Part shown: positions 29,030 to 38,916 of the stretch, piece after piece
How the letters are laid out: each line of letters begins with the position of its first letter
Position numbering within the stretch: position 1 is the stretch's first letter
DNA from: Massilia sp. Bi118
GTDB taxonomy: Bacteria > Pseudomonadota > Gammaproteobacteria > Burkholderiales > Burkholderiaceae_D
Direction: 5' to 3'
DNA: 64,000 bases
Assembly (NCBI RefSeq): GCF_918697865.1
Contig: NZ_CAKKMV010000001.1
Coordinates: 372,001 to 436,000, forward strand
The notes under the pieces: generated by a model
Seen by the model: the letters and a program-made list of their open reading frames with translations, nothing else
Databases searched by the model: none
What the model was told of the DNA's origin: nothing
Position numbers and translations under genes: made by a program

Positions 29030-30688
29030 ATGAGCATTGTGGAAGTCAAAGTCCCCGACATCGGCGACTTCAAGGAAGTGGAAGTGATCGAGCTGATGGT
29101 CAAGCCGGGCGACACCATCAAGGTCGACCAGTCGCTGGTCACGGTGGAATCGGACAAGGCCAGCATGGAGATCCCGTCCAGCCATGCCGGCGTCGTCAAG
29201 GAAATCAAGGTCAAGGTCGGCGACAAGGTTGCCGAGGGTTCGGTGGTGCTGATGCTGGAGGAATCGGCGAAGGCCGATTCCGCCGAAGGCGCGGGCGCTG
29301 CCCCGGCGCCGGCTGCCGCTCCGGCACCTGCAGCCGCCGCCCCGGCGCCGGCGCCTGCCGCAGCCGCTCCTGCTGCATCGGGCGGCATCGTCGAAGTCAC
29401 CGTGCCGGACATCGGCGACTTCAAGGAAGTCGAAGTCATCGAAGTGATGGTGAAGCCGGGCGACCAGATCAAGGTCGAACAGTCGCTGATCACGGTCGAA
29501 TCGGACAAGGCGAGCATGGAGATCCCGTCCAGCCATGCCGGTACCGTCAAGGAAATCAAGGTCAAGGTGGGCGACAAGGTCGCCAAGGGTTCGCTGGTGC
29601 TGCTGGTTGAAACGGCAGCCGGCGCTTCGTCCGCCGCCGCGCCGGCGCCTGCCGCAGCAGCAGCCGCAGCATCGCCTGCCGCCGCACCGTCTGCTGCCGC
29701 CACCGCACCGGCAGCAGCTCCGGCGCCGGCCGCATCGTCCGGCCCGGCGCCGTCCTTCGCCAACGCCCACGCCTCGCCGTCGGTGCGCAAGTTCGCCCGC
29801 GAACTGGGCGTTGATCTGGGCAAGGTCAAGGGTTCCGGTCCGAAAGGCCGCATCACCCAGCAGGACGTGCAGGGCTTCGTGAAGAACGTCATGACCGCAG
29901 GCCCGACCGCCGCACCGGCAGCCGCCGGCGGTGGTGGCGCAGGCATGAACCTGCTGCCGTGGCCCTCGCTTGACTTCAGCAAGTTCGGCCCGACCGAAGT
30001 CCAGCCGCTGTCGCGCATCAAGAAGATCTCCGGCCCGAACCTGCACCGCAACTGGGTCATGATCCCGCACGTCACGCACTTCGAAGAAGCCGACGTGACC
30101 GACCTGGAAGCCTTCCGCGTCGATTCCAACGCCGCCTACGCGAAAGCCAAGTCGCCGGTCAAGCTGACCATGCTGGCCTTCGTGATCAAGGCCTCGGTCG
30201 CCGCGCTGAAGAAGTTCCCGGCGTTTAACGCCTCGCTGGACGAGCCGAACGGCGCGCTGATCCTGAAGCAGTACTACAACATCGGCTTCGCGGCCGACAC
30301 GCCGAACGGCCTGGTGGTCCCGGTCATCAAGGACGCCGACAAGAAATCGGTCTCGCAGATCGCCACCGAAATGGGCGAGCTGTCCGCGCAGGCGCGCGAA
30401 GGCAAGCTGTCCCCTGCCAACATGCAGGGCGCGACCTTCACCATCTCGTCGCTGGGCGGCATCGGCGGCACCAACTTCACGCCGATCATCAACGCACCGG
30501 AAGTGGCCATCCTGGGCCTGTCCAAGTCGGCGATGAAGCCGGTGTGGGACGGCTCGACCTTCCAGCCGCGCCTGATGCAGCCGATCGCCCTGTCGTACGA
30601 CCACCGCGTGATCGACGGCGCCGGTGCGGCACGCTTTGCCGCCTACCTGGCCGACGTCCTGGCCGACCTGCGCAAGACGCTGCTGTAA
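29030..30688 (+). CDS. aceF: pyruvate dehydrogenase E2 (dihydrolipoamide acetyltransferase)
   Basis: This 552-residue E2 has two N-terminal lipoyl domains with target Lys43 and Lys160 (both in [15 protein letters not shown]). They are joined by Ala/Pro linkers to a peripheral subunit-binding domain (SPSVRKFARELGVDL) and a catalytic domain ending with the active-site SYDHRVIDGAGAARF. It forms the core of the complex and transfers acetyl to CoA. E3 begins 12 bases later. Confidence 0.97.
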   Translation: MSIVEVKVPDIGDFKEVEVIELMVKPGDTIKVDQSLVTVESDKASMEIPSSHAGVVKEIKVKVGDKVAEGSVVLMLEESAKADSAEGAGAAPAPAAAPAPAAAAPAPAPAAAAPAASGGIVEVTVPDIGDFKEVEVIEVMVKPGDQIKVEQSLITVESDKASMEIPSSHAGTVKEIKVKVGDKVAKGSLVLLVETAAGASSAAAPAPAAAAAAASPAAAPSAAATAPAAAPAPAASSGPAPSFANAHASPSVRKFARELGVDLGKVKGSGPKGRITQQDVQGFVKNVMTAGPTAAPAAAGGGGAGMNLLPWPSLDFSKFGPTEVQPLSRIKKISGPNLHRNWVMIPHVTHFEEADVTDLEAFRVDSNAAYAKAKSPVKLTMLAFVIKASVAALKKFPAFNASLDEPNGALILKQYYNIGFAADTPNGLVVPVIKDADKKSVSQIATEMGELSAQAREGKLSPANMQGATFTISSLGGIGGTNFTPIINAPEVAILGLSKSAMKPVWDGSTFQPRLMQPIALSYDHRVIDGAGAARFAAYLADVLADLRKTLL

Positions 30689-30700
30689 GGAGCCGACAAG

Positions 30701-32557
30701 ATGAGCACCGTTGAAGTCAAGGTCCCGAACATCGGGGATTTCAAGGAAGTCGAAGTCATCGAGCTGATGGTCAAGCCGGGCGACACCATCAAGGTCGACC
30801 AGTCGCTGGCGACCGTGGAATCCGACAAGGCCAGCATGGAGATCCCGTCGAGCCACGCCGGCGTCGTCAAGGAAGTGAAGATCAAGGTCGGCGACAAGGT
30901 GGGCGAAGGCTCGCTGCTGCTGGTCCTGGACGAGTCGGGTGTAGGCGCTGGTGCAGCACCGGCCGCTGCGCCTGCTGCATCGTCCGATAAACCGGCCGCG
31001 CAGATCGGCGCGCAAGCAGTGGCGCCAACCGCCGCTGCAGCCCCGACCGACTCCTACGCACCGGCCCACAAAGCCAATGCAGCCGCACCGAACGCCGTGC
31101 CGGCGCCGAACGCGGCGAGCTACAGCGGCCAGGTCGACGTCGAATGCGAAATGATGGTGCTGGGCGCGGGCCCGGGCGGCTACTCGGCCGCCTTCCGCTC
31201 CGCCGACCTCGGCATGAACACCGTGCTGGTCGAGAAGTACGCGACCCTGGGCGGCGTCTGCCTGAACGTGGGCTGCATCCCGTCCAAGGCGCTGCTGCAC
31301 GTTGCGCACATCATGGACGAAACCGCGCACATGGCCGACCTCGGCGTCAGCTTCGCCAAGCCGGACGTCGACATCGACAAGCTGCGCGCTTATAAAGACG
31401 GCGTGATCAAGACCATGACCGGCGGCCTGGCCGGCATGGCCAAGGGCCGCAAGGTCAACGTGGTGCAGGGCGTCGGTAAATTCCTGAGCCCGAACCATAT
31501 CGAAGTCACGGCGGCCGACGGCGGCAAGAAGGTGGTCAAGTTCCAGAAGGCCATCATCGCAGCCGGTTCCGCGGTCGTGAAGCTGCCTTTCGTGCCGGAA
31601 GATCCGCGCATCGTCGATTCGACCGGCGCGCTGGAATTGCGCCAGGTGCCGAAGCGCATGCTGGTCATCGGCGGCGGCATCATCGGCCTGGAAATGGCGA
31701 CCGTGTACTCGACCCTGGGTGCGCGCATCGACGTGGTCGAGATGATGGACGGCCTGATGCAGGGCGCGGACCGCGAGGCCGTCAAGGTCTGGCAGAAGTA
31801 CAACGCCCACCGCTTCGACAACATCATGTTGAAGACCAAGACCGTCGGCGTGGAAGCGCTGCCGGAGGGTATCAAGGTGACGTTCGAAGCCGCCGAAGCG
31901 GGCGCTGCCGCCCCCGAACCGCAGACCTATGACCTGGTGCTGGTGGCCGTGGGCCGCAGCCCGAACGGCAAGAAGATCGGCGCCGAGAACGCAGGCGTGG
32001 CGGTCACCGACCGCGGCTTCATCGGCGTGGATGGCCAGATGCGCACCAACGTGCCGCACATCTTCGCGATCGGCGACCTGGTGGGCCAGCCCATGCTGGC
32101 GCACAAGGCCGTGCATGAAGCCCACGTCGCAGCGGAAGCCGCGCACGGCGAGAAGGCCTACTTCGACGCGAAAGTGATTCCGTCGGTGGCCTACACCGAT
32201 CCGGAAGTGGCATGGGTCGGCCTGACCGAAGATGAAGCCAAGGCCAAGGGCGTGAAAGTCGAGAAGGGCCACTTCCCGTGGGCCGCATCGGGCCGCGCCG
32301 TCGCCAACGGCCGCGCCGAAGGCTTCACCAAGCTGCTGTTCGACGCCGAAACCCACCGCATCGTCGGCGGCACCATCGTCGGCACCAATGCCGGCGACAT
32401 GATCGGTGAAGTCGCTCTGGCGATCGAGATGGGCGCTGACGGCGTGGACATCGGCAAGACCATCCACCCGCACCCGACCCTGGGTGAGTCGATCGGTATG
32501 GCGGCCGAGGTGTACAAGGGCGTCTGTACGGACTTGCCGGCGCCACGCAAGCGCTGA
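30701..32557 (+). CDS. lpdA: dihydrolipoamide dehydrogenase (E3) with N-terminal lipoyl domain
   Basis: This 618-residue E3 is longer than the usual ~475 because residues 1-80 are a third lipoyl domain (Lys43) almost identical to those of E2, followed by a ~60-residue Ala/Pro linker. The flavoprotein has the FAD site [18 protein letters not shown], the redox disulfide in [13 protein letters not shown], and the C-terminal catalytic HPHPTLGE. It reoxidises dihydrolipoyl groups with NAD+. Lipoyl-E3 fusions are known in Neisseria and many Burkholderiales. A terminator follows. Confidence 0.96.
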   Translation: MSTVEVKVPNIGDFKEVEVIELMVKPGDTIKVDQSLATVESDKASMEIPSSHAGVVKEVKIKVGDKVGEGSLLLVLDESGVGAGAAPAAAPAASSDKPAAQIGAQAVAPTAAAAPTDSYAPAHKANAAAPNAVPAPNAASYSGQVDVECEMMVLGAGPGGYSAAFRSADLGMNTVLVEKYATLGGVCLNVGCIPSKALLHVAHIMDETAHMADLGVSFAKPDVDIDKLRAYKDGVIKTMTGGLAGMAKGRKVNVVQGVGKFLSPNHIEVTAADGGKKVVKFQKAIIAAGSAVVKLPFVPEDPRIVDSTGALELRQVPKRMLVIGGGIIGLEMATVYSTLGARIDVVEMMDGLMQGADREAVKVWQKYNAHRFDNIMLKTKTVGVEALPEGIKVTFEAAEAGAAAPEPQTYDLVLVAVGRSPNGKKIGAENAGVAVTDRGFIGVDGQMRTNVPHIFAIGDLVGQPMLAHKAVHEAHVAAEAAHGEKAYFDAKVIPSVAYTDPEVAWVGLTEDEAKAKGVKVEKGHFPWAASGRAVANGRAEGFTKLLFDAETHRIVGGTIVGTNAGDMIGEVALAIEMGADGVDIGKTIHPHPTLGESIGMAAEVYKGVCTDLPAPRKR

Positions 32558-32592
32558 TCTTGCGCTGAGCGATCAAGTCGCTGCTGTGTCGA

Positions 32593-32622
32593 AAGCCGGA
32601 ACCTTGTGTTCCGGCTTTTTCT
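32593..32622 (+). terminator. intrinsic terminator after lpdA
   Basis: A 10-bp stem AAGCCGGAAC / GTTCCGGCTT with a 5-base loop runs into a T-rich tract. It lies 35 bases after the lpdA stop and ends the pyruvate dehydrogenase operon. Confidence 0.92.
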
Positions 32623-32714
32623 TTTCGTGCGCGACTTTTTTTGACACATTTGGTGAGAGTTGGGGCCACCGCTTCGCTCTACAATCCACTGGCATACTCA
32701 CCAGGGAGAATGAA

Positions 32715-33155
32715 ATGGCAGTCAGGAGCTTTTTAGCCGCCGTATTTCTGCTAGCCGGTTGCGCTAGCCAGGGCCCGTTACCACAAGACGCAAACAATCC
32801 ACTGCAAGTCATTTCCATGGCAGCGGAGGCCGCACCGCAATCCGTTTCCGCAACGGTGGCACTGCAGGTGAGGGCGGTCGGGAATCAGCGTGAGCTTGTC
32901 TTCCTTAATTCCGAAGCCGACTATCGCGACCAAAGGAATGTGTCGGTTGTGATCCTTCCCGGGGCAAGGAAAAAAGTCGAGGCCTTGTTTGGTGGCGATC
33001 TCTCGAGCGCAGCTACCGGCAAGCGCATCCTGGTAAAGGGACGCGCCCAACGCGTGACCATCTGGTTCATTGATAGTAATGGTCAGCGCAGCGACAAGTA
33101 TTACTATCAGACGCAGCTTCCCGTGTCGGATGCGGCGCAGATTCAGATCATCTGA
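32715..33155 (+). CDS. putative lipoprotein of unknown function
   Basis: This 146-residue protein has a short signal and lipobox LAGC (Cys at ~16). The mature part looks like an all-beta domain with VSATVALQVRAVGNQRELVFLNSEADYRDQ. AGGGAG lies upstream of the ATG at 32715. The family is not recognised. The next gene, 13 bases later, also encodes a secreted protein. Both have lower GC and less G/C bias at third codon positions than their neighbours. Confidence 0.7.
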   Translation: MAVRSFLAAVFLLAGCASQGPLPQDANNPLQVISMAAEAAPQSVSATVALQVRAVGNQRELVFLNSEADYRDQRNVSVVILPGARKKVEALFGGDLSSAATGKRILVKGRAQRVTIWFIDSNGQRSDKYYYQTQLPVSDAAQIQII

Positions 33156-33168
33156 GCTGGAGAATGTG

Positions 33169-33633
33169 ATGCGACTCGCTGGGTTGGCTTTCTGTGTACT
33201 GGAATTTTTGATTGCGCCGCATTCCCATGCTGCACAAAATTTTTCGTGCGACGGCGCCGAAGTCCGTATCGAAGTCGTGGCACGCGACAGTCGTGCATGG
33301 GAAGACCGCTCGGTAGCGGTTGTTACCGTATCCCGCGAGGGAGAAAAGACCGTGCTGCAATACCGAAACATCGATTTCATCGGAGGCCGATGTGTTGCCG
33401 AGAACGGTGCCCGAGCGCTCGTGGTGTACCAGGCGTTCTGCGGTGGTTCCGGGTGCATGGATTTGGCTAACTGGGGCGTGATCGACCCGAGAACGCTGAG
33501 AGTCCTGACCGTCCCCAGTGACGCGAACCGCGATGAAGCGCGCAAACTCCTGGGGGGCGGGGTGCTGCCGCGTCTACAGATGATGAGTGTGCTCGCCGAA
33601 GCGCACAAGCTGGGCATCGATGTGCCGGAGTGA
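33169..33633 (+). CDS. putative secreted protein with Cys-rich centre
   Basis: This 154-residue protein has a signal peptide (cleavage near SHAAQ) and four Cys in the mature region, three of them in CVAENGARALVVYQAFCGGSGC. This suggests a disulfide-held loop in the periplasm or outside. GGAG at 33158-33161 sets the start at 33169. I do not recognise the family. It is probably co-transcribed with the lipoprotein upstream; the pair looks like an acquired unit between the pyruvate dehydrogenase operon and the K+ channel. Confidence 0.68.
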   Translation: MRLAGLAFCVLEFLIAPHSHAAQNFSCDGAEVRIEVVARDSRAWEDRSVAVVTVSREGEKTVLQYRNIDFIGGRCVAENGARALVVYQAFCGGSGCMDLANWGVIDPRTLRVLTVPSDANRDEARKLLGGGVLPRLQMMSVLAEAHKLGIDVPE

Positions 33634-33756
33634 TCCTGGGACCCAGTCCCATTGGATCGGCGACCCTTTCACATGCGCCGTCTATACGGCAAGCGGCAAG
33701 TGCATGCCGAATGACCCACGCCTGTTCATGCAGGGCGGCCAGAGCAGCGCGCGGCC

Positions 33757-34191
33757 TCAGCCATCCGATCCGCGTCCCCAGAACCGCTCCATCGACAAGA
33801 AGGTATAGGACGCCGTCCACCCGATCAGCAGCATTCCGTTCAGCGCCTCCAGTCCCGCCAGCAAGCGCAAATCCCCATGCGGCAGCACATCGCCATAACC
33901 CAGCGTGGTATAGGTCTCGGCAGAAAAGTAGAGGCAGCGGGAAAACGGCAGCGGTCCGGACTGGCCCATGCTGCCGATGTCGAACTGTGTAGCCAGTAGA
34001 TAGTAGGCCGCGCCGTACAGCAGGATCTCGATGAAGTGCGCGCAGAACGCGCCGACGATCACGAAGATCAGCTGCAGGCGCGGACGGATGCGCAATACGG
34101 GCAGGCCGGCGGTGAGCAGGCGCAGCACCTCGTAGTGGATGAAGGTCGTGGCGACCAGCAGGAAGAGGCAGGTGGCGGCGGCGATTTCCAT
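33757..34191 (-). CDS. two-helix potassium channel family protein
   Basis: This 144-residue membrane protein has the potassium selectivity filter TTLGYGD preceded by a pore helix (RCLYFSAETY), with hydrophobic helices on each side and one more at the N-terminus. It belongs to the ion-channel family PF07885. There is no cytoplasmic RCK or cyclic-nucleotide domain, so gating is unknown. It is divergent from the ABC operon that starts at 34288. Confidence 0.87.
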   Translation of the reverse strand: MEIAAATCLFLLVATTFIHYEVLRLLTAGLPVLRIRPRLQLIFVIVGAFCAHFIEILLYGAAYYLLATQFDIGSMGQSGPLPFSRCLYFSAETYTTLGYGDVLPHGDLRLLAGLEALNGMLLIGWTASYTFLSMERFWGRGSDG

Positions 34192-34287
34192 GAAGCCCTC
34201 AGCTTAGCGTATAAATTAAACATTGCAAGAGATTCAACTTGTCGAAATTTGTATTACGATGAAAACATTTCCGTTGCCCGACACACG

Positions 34288-35142
34288 ATGAACTGCTTGC
34301 TGCGCCTCGAACAAATCACGCACCGCTTCGGCAAGGTGCTTGCCCTGAACGAGCTCGACCTGGCCGTGCCGGAAGGCGAGATCTATGGTTTCCTGGGCCG
34401 CAATGGCGCCGGCAAGACCACCACGCTGCGCCTGCTGATGGGCCTGAGCCCGCCGGATGCCGGCCGCATCGAGCTGTTTGGCGAGCAGGTGAAGTCCGTG
34501 CCGGTCCGGCTGAAGCAGCGGATCGGCTTCGTTCCCCAGGAGCCGCATTTCTATCCGTGGATGAAGGCGCGCCAGCTCGGCCGCTTCGTCGGCGAGTTCT
34601 ATCCGACCTGGGATGCCGAGGAATTCGAGCGCCTGCTGCTGCGCCTCGACATCCCGACCGACCGCAAGGCGTCCGCCATGTCGGGCGGCACGCGCACCAA
34701 GCTGTCGCTGGCGCTGGCATTCGCCTCGCGGCCGCCGCTGCTGCTGCTGGATGAGCCGACCACCGGGCTGGATCCGGTGGCGCGGCGCGAATTCAACGAC
34801 CAGCTGATCGAACTGCAGCGCGAGCAGGGCACGACCGTGATGTTCTCCTCGCACCTGGTCGGCGAAGTGGAGCAGGTGGCGCAGCGGGTCGGCATCATCC
34901 AGGCCGGCTCGACGCGCTTCGAAGGGACGATCCGCAGCCTGCGCGCGCAAGTCAGGCGGATCGCGGGACTGGCCCAGCCTTTCGAGCAGCCGGGATGGGA
35001 ACGGGTGCGGGGCGACGTTTACCGCGCCGACGCTGCCGCATGGGAGGGCGCCAGCCTGCCGCCCGGCGCCGCGGTGGAGGAGCTGGGCCTCGAAGACATC
35101 TTCCTCGCCTTTGCCCGAACCGACGAGCTGCGCGCGGCATGA
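34288..35142 (+). CDS. ABC transporter ATP-binding protein (CcmA/YtrB-like)
   Basis: This 284-residue ATPase has Walker A GRNGAGKTTTLR, a signature reduced to MSGGTRTKLSLALA, Walker B LLLLDEPTTGLDP and the switch His in FSSHLVGE. The C-terminal ~60 residues are an extra domain often seen in ABC-2 type systems. I chose the ATG at 34288 (MNCLLRLEQ); there is no clear ribosome site. The stop overlaps the next start (ATGA at 35139-35142). It should power the two permease-peptidase proteins that follow. Confidence 0.9.
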   Translation: MNCLLRLEQITHRFGKVLALNELDLAVPEGEIYGFLGRNGAGKTTTLRLLMGLSPPDAGRIELFGEQVKSVPVRLKQRIGFVPQEPHFYPWMKARQLGRFVGEFYPTWDAEEFERLLLRLDIPTDRKASAMSGGTRTKLSLALAFASRPPLLLLDEPTTGLDPVARREFNDQLIELQREQGTTVMFSSHLVGEVEQVAQRVGIIQAGSTRFEGTIRSLRAQVRRIAGLAQPFEQPGWERVRGDVYRADAAAWEGASLPPGAAVEELGLEDIFLAFARTDELRAA

Positions 35143-36962
35143 TGGCGCTGGCCCGCAAGGAATGGCGCGAGCACTGGCGCTTCGTCCTGGTGCTGCACCT
35201 GATCGGCGCCGCGATCTTCGCCCTGCTGTGGATCGCCGCGCAAAGCGCGGTCTCGCCGCTGCAGGCCTGGCGCTCGCAGGTCGTGATGTTCGGTACGCTG
35301 GCGGCCGTCGTGCTGCCGAACCGGCTGGTGATGCGCGAATACGGTCTCGGCACCCAGCTGTTCCTGGAGACGCTCCCGATCGGCCGCGGCAGGGTGTTGC
35401 TGACGAAGTGGCTGGCCGGTTGGGGCGCGCTGATGCTGTTTTTCGTGCCGGCCTTCTGCATCGCGCTGTACGTCGTGCGCGACCAGGTCTACCTGCGCGC
35501 CGGCCTGGTCGGCCTCGTCGCCCTGCGCAGCATCGTCTATCTTCTGTTTGTGTATGCCGGCGCCTTCGCCATTGCGCTGACCCTGCGTTTCCGCTTCGTC
35601 GTCTGGGGCCTGCTGTTTCTTCTGGTCGCCACCCTGAGCGAGCGCGTGCAGCAGCCCATGGTGGAATGGCCGCCCTTCCTTGTCGCCGGCGAGGCGATGG
35701 CGCTGCTGGGGGCGCCGTCGCCCTGGCGCGAACTCGCCATCACCGCCGGGCTGGCGCTCGGCCTGATGGGTGTCTCCTTGATGCTGGCGGTGTCGGCGCG
35801 CGGCGCGCTCGCGGTCGTGCTGGCGCGGCGCATGTCGTCCCGTGCGCGCACTTTGATGGCGTTCGCGTTCGGCCTCGTCGCTGGATTATCGACGCTCCTC
35901 GAAAAGCGCGAGCCGCCGCCGCCCTTCCGCCTGGAGCAGGCCGTCTCCAGCCAGGGCGATCCCGTCGTCCATGTCGGCTGGCGCGGCGATGTCGGCGGCA
36001 TGCAGGCGGCGCATCTGGCCGCGCAGATGTCGTCCGATCTGGCGGCCGTGCGGACCTGGCTCGGCCTGCGGCAGCTGGCGCCGGTGTCGCTGGTGCCCGA
36101 TGCCTGGCGCGAAGCGCACGAGATCAGCTTCAGCAAGGCCCGTCCGAACCAGCTGGTGGTGCGGGCGGCGCTTGGCGCGCCCGAGCTGGCCTTGCCGCAA
36201 CTGCGGGAGACGGTCAGGATTGCCGAAATCCTCGACCAGTCGCCGGCCTACACATGGCGCGAGGACCGTACCTGGCTGCTGCGCGGCTTCAGCGCATGGT
36301 GGGAGGCCGAACGGACCGCGGGCTACGCGGCGCTGCTGCGGCGCCGTGCGGACTTCGCCTCGCGGCTCTTGCGCGCGCACGGCATGGACGATGAAACCGC
36401 CTTGCGCGAGGCCGACACCACGGACGAAGTGCTCGGCGAATGCCTGGGCAGCGCTTATGCATGGCGCGCCGTGCAGATCCTGCATGAGCGCCTCGGCCCG
36501 GACCGCTACCGCAACCTGATGCGCGCGGCCCTGGGACAGCCGACCAGCGACGACGCGCGCAGCCTGGTGCGGGTCGCCGCCACGGCCGATCTGCTGGCGC
36601 AGCAAGGCTTGTCCTTGCCGCAGTTGGCGCTGGCGATGCGCCAGGATCGGGGGCAGAACCAGGGCCCGGCGCACCCCTCCGTGCTGCGGGTAGAGGCGGC
36701 ACGGCTGGCCGGCGCGGTGTCCGAACTGCGCTACCGGATCACCGGCGCCGCGCCGGCTGGCCTGACGGTGCGCTACAAGGCACTGAGTCCGGGAGACTCT
36801 TACGTCGATCCGAAGACGACCTACTGGGCCGGGTCCACGACCAGCGGCGTGCTGCCGGCCACCTTTGCCGCCGGCACCCGCGTGTTCGTGATGACCGAGG
36901 CCTTCGATCCCGCCCTGGGCTGCCGCTATCGCCTGGGCGCCGTCCGCGAGGCGCTGCCATGA
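35139..36962 (+). CDS. ABC-2 permease fused to a degenerate peptidase-like domain
   Basis: This 607-residue protein has an N-terminal ABC-2 permease with about six helices (residues ~15-256), then a ~350-residue domain that should lie outside the membrane. That domain follows the same plan as the zinc peptidase domain of the next gene, but the expected HExxH is RETVR (356-360) and the third ligand position (FNEGLAHW in the partner) is LRGFSAWW with Arg382. All three zinc ligands are thus Arg here, so it cannot bind zinc in that way. A C-terminal ~80-residue beta domain also matches the partner. It is overlapped by four bases at both ends by its neighbours. It is probably a pseudo-enzyme partner. 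Confidence 0.8.
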   Translation: MMALARKEWREHWRFVLVLHLIGAAIFALLWIAAQSAVSPLQAWRSQVVMFGTLAAVVLPNRLVMREYGLGTQLFLETLPIGRGRVLLTKWLAGWGALMLFFVPAFCIALYVVRDQVYLRAGLVGLVALRSIVYLLFVYAGAFAIALTLRFRFVVWGLLFLLVATLSERVQQPMVEWPPFLVAGEAMALLGAPSPWRELAITAGLALGLMGVSLMLAVSARGALAVVLARRMSSRARTLMAFAFGLVAGLSTLLEKREPPPPFRLEQAVSSQGDPVVHVGWRGDVGGMQAAHLAAQMSSDLAAVRTWLGLRQLAPVSLVPDAWREAHEISFSKARPNQLVVRAALGAPELALPQLRETVRIAEILDQSPAYTWREDRTWLLRGFSAWWEAERTAGYAALLRRRADFASRLLRAHGMDDETALREADTTDEVLGECLGSAYAWRAVQILHERLGPDRYRNLMRAALGQPTSDDARSLVRVAATADLLAQQGLSLPQLALAMRQDRGQNQGPAHPSVLRVEAARLAGAVSELRYRITGAAPAGLTVRYKALSPGDSYVDPKTTYWAGSTTSGVLPATFAAGTRVFVMTEAFDPALGCRYRLGAVREALP

Positions 36963-38851
36963 AGCGCGTCCTGATCGCCAAGGAGTGGGCGGGCATGCGG
37001 CCCTTCGCCTGGCTGCTGGTGGTCCTGGTCCTGCTCGACCTGCTCGAACTCGCGGCCGGCGACCTGTACACCTGGCACCGCAGCTTCACGCTGTTTGCCG
37101 GCACCCGCTGGACCGAGAGCGCCTTCCTGTCGCTGCTGCTGTCCTTCGCCATGGGCAGCGGCCTGCTGGCGCGCGAACTCGAGGATGGCACGCTGGCCTT
37201 CCTCGATGGCCTGCCGGTGCGGCGCAGCGAGGTGTTCCTCTCGAAGCTGATGGTGGCGGGCGCCTGCCTGTTCGTCTATGCGGCGGCCACGCCTGTCCTC
37301 GGCTGGGCGCTGCAGGCCTGGCTGCGCCATTCCATCGACGAACCCGTCGCGGCGTCGTCCGTGGGCTGGCTGGGCTTGCGCTACGTGCTGCTGCTGGCGT
37401 GCGGCCTGGCGCTGGGCCTGTTGTTTGGCTTCCTGCGCTACCTTGCCTGGGCGCTGCTGGCGATCGGCGCCGCGGCCCTCATGCTGCTCAGGGGCGCCTG
37501 GCCGCGCGCCGGCACCGCGCTCGATCCGACCCAGCTGATCGCGGATGGCTGGTCGACCCAGGGATGGGGAGGGGATACGGTATGGACGGTGGCCGCGCTG
37601 ACCGGGGCCTGCCTGGTGCTTGCCTGGATGCTGTTCGCCGGCGCCGGCGGGACCGGCATGCTGCGTCTGGCGCGGCTGGCGCAGAACCGGGCCTTCGTGA
37701 TCGTCATGTGCGCCGCCGGTTTGATCGCCTTGTTTGTCGCCATGGTCCTGGCGCGGGACAAGGGCAAGGACGAGCCGGAGGGCGACGTCTCCGTTCCCGT
37801 TGCCGCCACAGCCCCGGAACAGCGGCCCAGGAAAGTCGTCACCGCGCACTACACGTTCAACGTACCCGCCGGCCGCGCCGTCGACGAGCGCGAGCTGAAG
37901 GAAGCCGACGCCGCCTTCGACACCGCGGCCAGGGCCTTGTCGGTCGAGATCGGGGAGGCGCCGCTCATCGACGTCGACCTGGCGGGCAGCATCAAGCACA
38001 CGGCGGGACTGGCCAGGCACAACCGCATCCGCGTCAATCTGGAACCCGGCTGGCAGAACACCCTGGTCCATGAAACCGTGCACGTGATCGCGAGCTGGCT
38101 GGCCGGCGGCGAGCGTGGACGGGGACTCGACAGGATGTCCTTGTTCAACGAGGGGCTCGCGCACTGGGCGGAACCGGCCTACCGGGACGATGCGGAGATG
38201 CGCAGGCTCGAAAGCCTGGCGGTGGCGGCCATGTTCCGGCGCCATCTGCTGAGCCAGGACGAGCTGCTCGACAACCGTACGCTGGAGCGCAAGCTCGACT
38301 GGCGGCTGCAATACCCGCTCGGCGCCGGCCTGATCGAGGTCTTCGTGAAGCGCTACGGGAAGGAAGCGCCGCGGCGCGTGCTGTCGGCGCTTGCGCAACC
38401 GGATTTCCCGCCCGAGCTCGAAGGCTACGAACTGTATCGCAGCGCTTTCCAGCGGGCCGGATTCGACCTCAACCTGGTCTTGAACGACTATGCGCTTGAA
38501 CTCAAGCGATGGAGCGAAGCGTTCGCATCCGCCATCGACCGCATGCCGCGGCCGCGTGGTCTTCTCGTGCGGGAAACCGGCCGGGTCGGCATCGCCGTCC
38601 AGCTGGACACCCCGCTCGCGCAGGGGCAGCGGCTCGTTGTGCAGTTTCGCCCGCGCGCCGACAGCCGCATCGACGATGTCGTCGCCGTCGACCGGCTGGA
38701 GCGCTACGGCCAGCGCCCCGTCGCCTGGCTGCCGCTGGACCAGGTGGCGGGCAACCAGGTGTGCTATCAGGTGGGCGTGCGCAACCGCTACTACGACATG
38801 GTCGAACTCTGGAGCTGCCTGCCGTTGCGGGCGGCGGCGGACGGCCCCTGA
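36959..38851 (+). CDS. ABC-2 permease fused to an active-type zinc peptidase domain
   Basis: This 630-residue protein has N-terminal permease helices (residues ~15-265, the last near FVIVMCAAGLIALFVAMV), then an extracytoplasmic domain with the zinc motif HETVH (371-375) and a third ligand Glu398 in FNEGLAHWAE. The layout is HExxH-x22-E, as in gluzincin-type (clan MA) peptidases. A beta domain ends the protein (CYQVGVRNRYYDMVELWSC). With the ATPase and the upstream permease it forms a heterodimeric exporter that may trim its cargo or a membrane protein. ABC permeases joined to M1-like peptidases are known; the substrate here is not. Confidence 0.82.
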   Translation: MKRVLIAKEWAGMRPFAWLLVVLVLLDLLELAAGDLYTWHRSFTLFAGTRWTESAFLSLLLSFAMGSGLLARELEDGTLAFLDGLPVRRSEVFLSKLMVAGACLFVYAAATPVLGWALQAWLRHSIDEPVAASSVGWLGLRYVLLLACGLALGLLFGFLRYLAWALLAIGAAALMLLRGAWPRAGTALDPTQLIADGWSTQGWGGDTVWTVAALTGACLVLAWMLFAGAGGTGMLRLARLAQNRAFVIVMCAAGLIALFVAMVLARDKGKDEPEGDVSVPVAATAPEQRPRKVVTAHYTFNVPAGRAVDERELKEADAAFDTAARALSVEIGEAPLIDVDLAGSIKHTAGLARHNRIRVNLEPGWQNTLVHETVHVIASWLAGGERGRGLDRMSLFNEGLAHWAEPAYRDDAEMRRLESLAVAAMFRRHLLSQDELLDNRTLERKLDWRLQYPLGAGLIEVFVKRYGKEAPRRVLSALAQPDFPPELEGYELYRSAFQRAGFDLNLVLNDYALELKRWSEAFASAIDRMPRPRGLLVRETGRVGIAVQLDTPLAQGQRLVVQFRPRADSRIDDVVAVDRLERYGQRPVAWLPLDQVAGNQVCYQVGVRNRYYDMVELWSCLPLRAAADGP

Positions 38852-38916
38852 GCGCACTCCAGGCGCCGCACCTGCGTTCGAGCCGGATTGCTGGTTTAAT
38901 ACCGTTATCTTTTGCA

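Noticed and set aside
29021..32473. 1150-codon open frame opposite aceF and lpdA
   Set aside because: Its Gly/Arg/His-rich product mirrors the Ala/Pro linkers and lipoyl domains of the true genes and crosses two gene boundaries.
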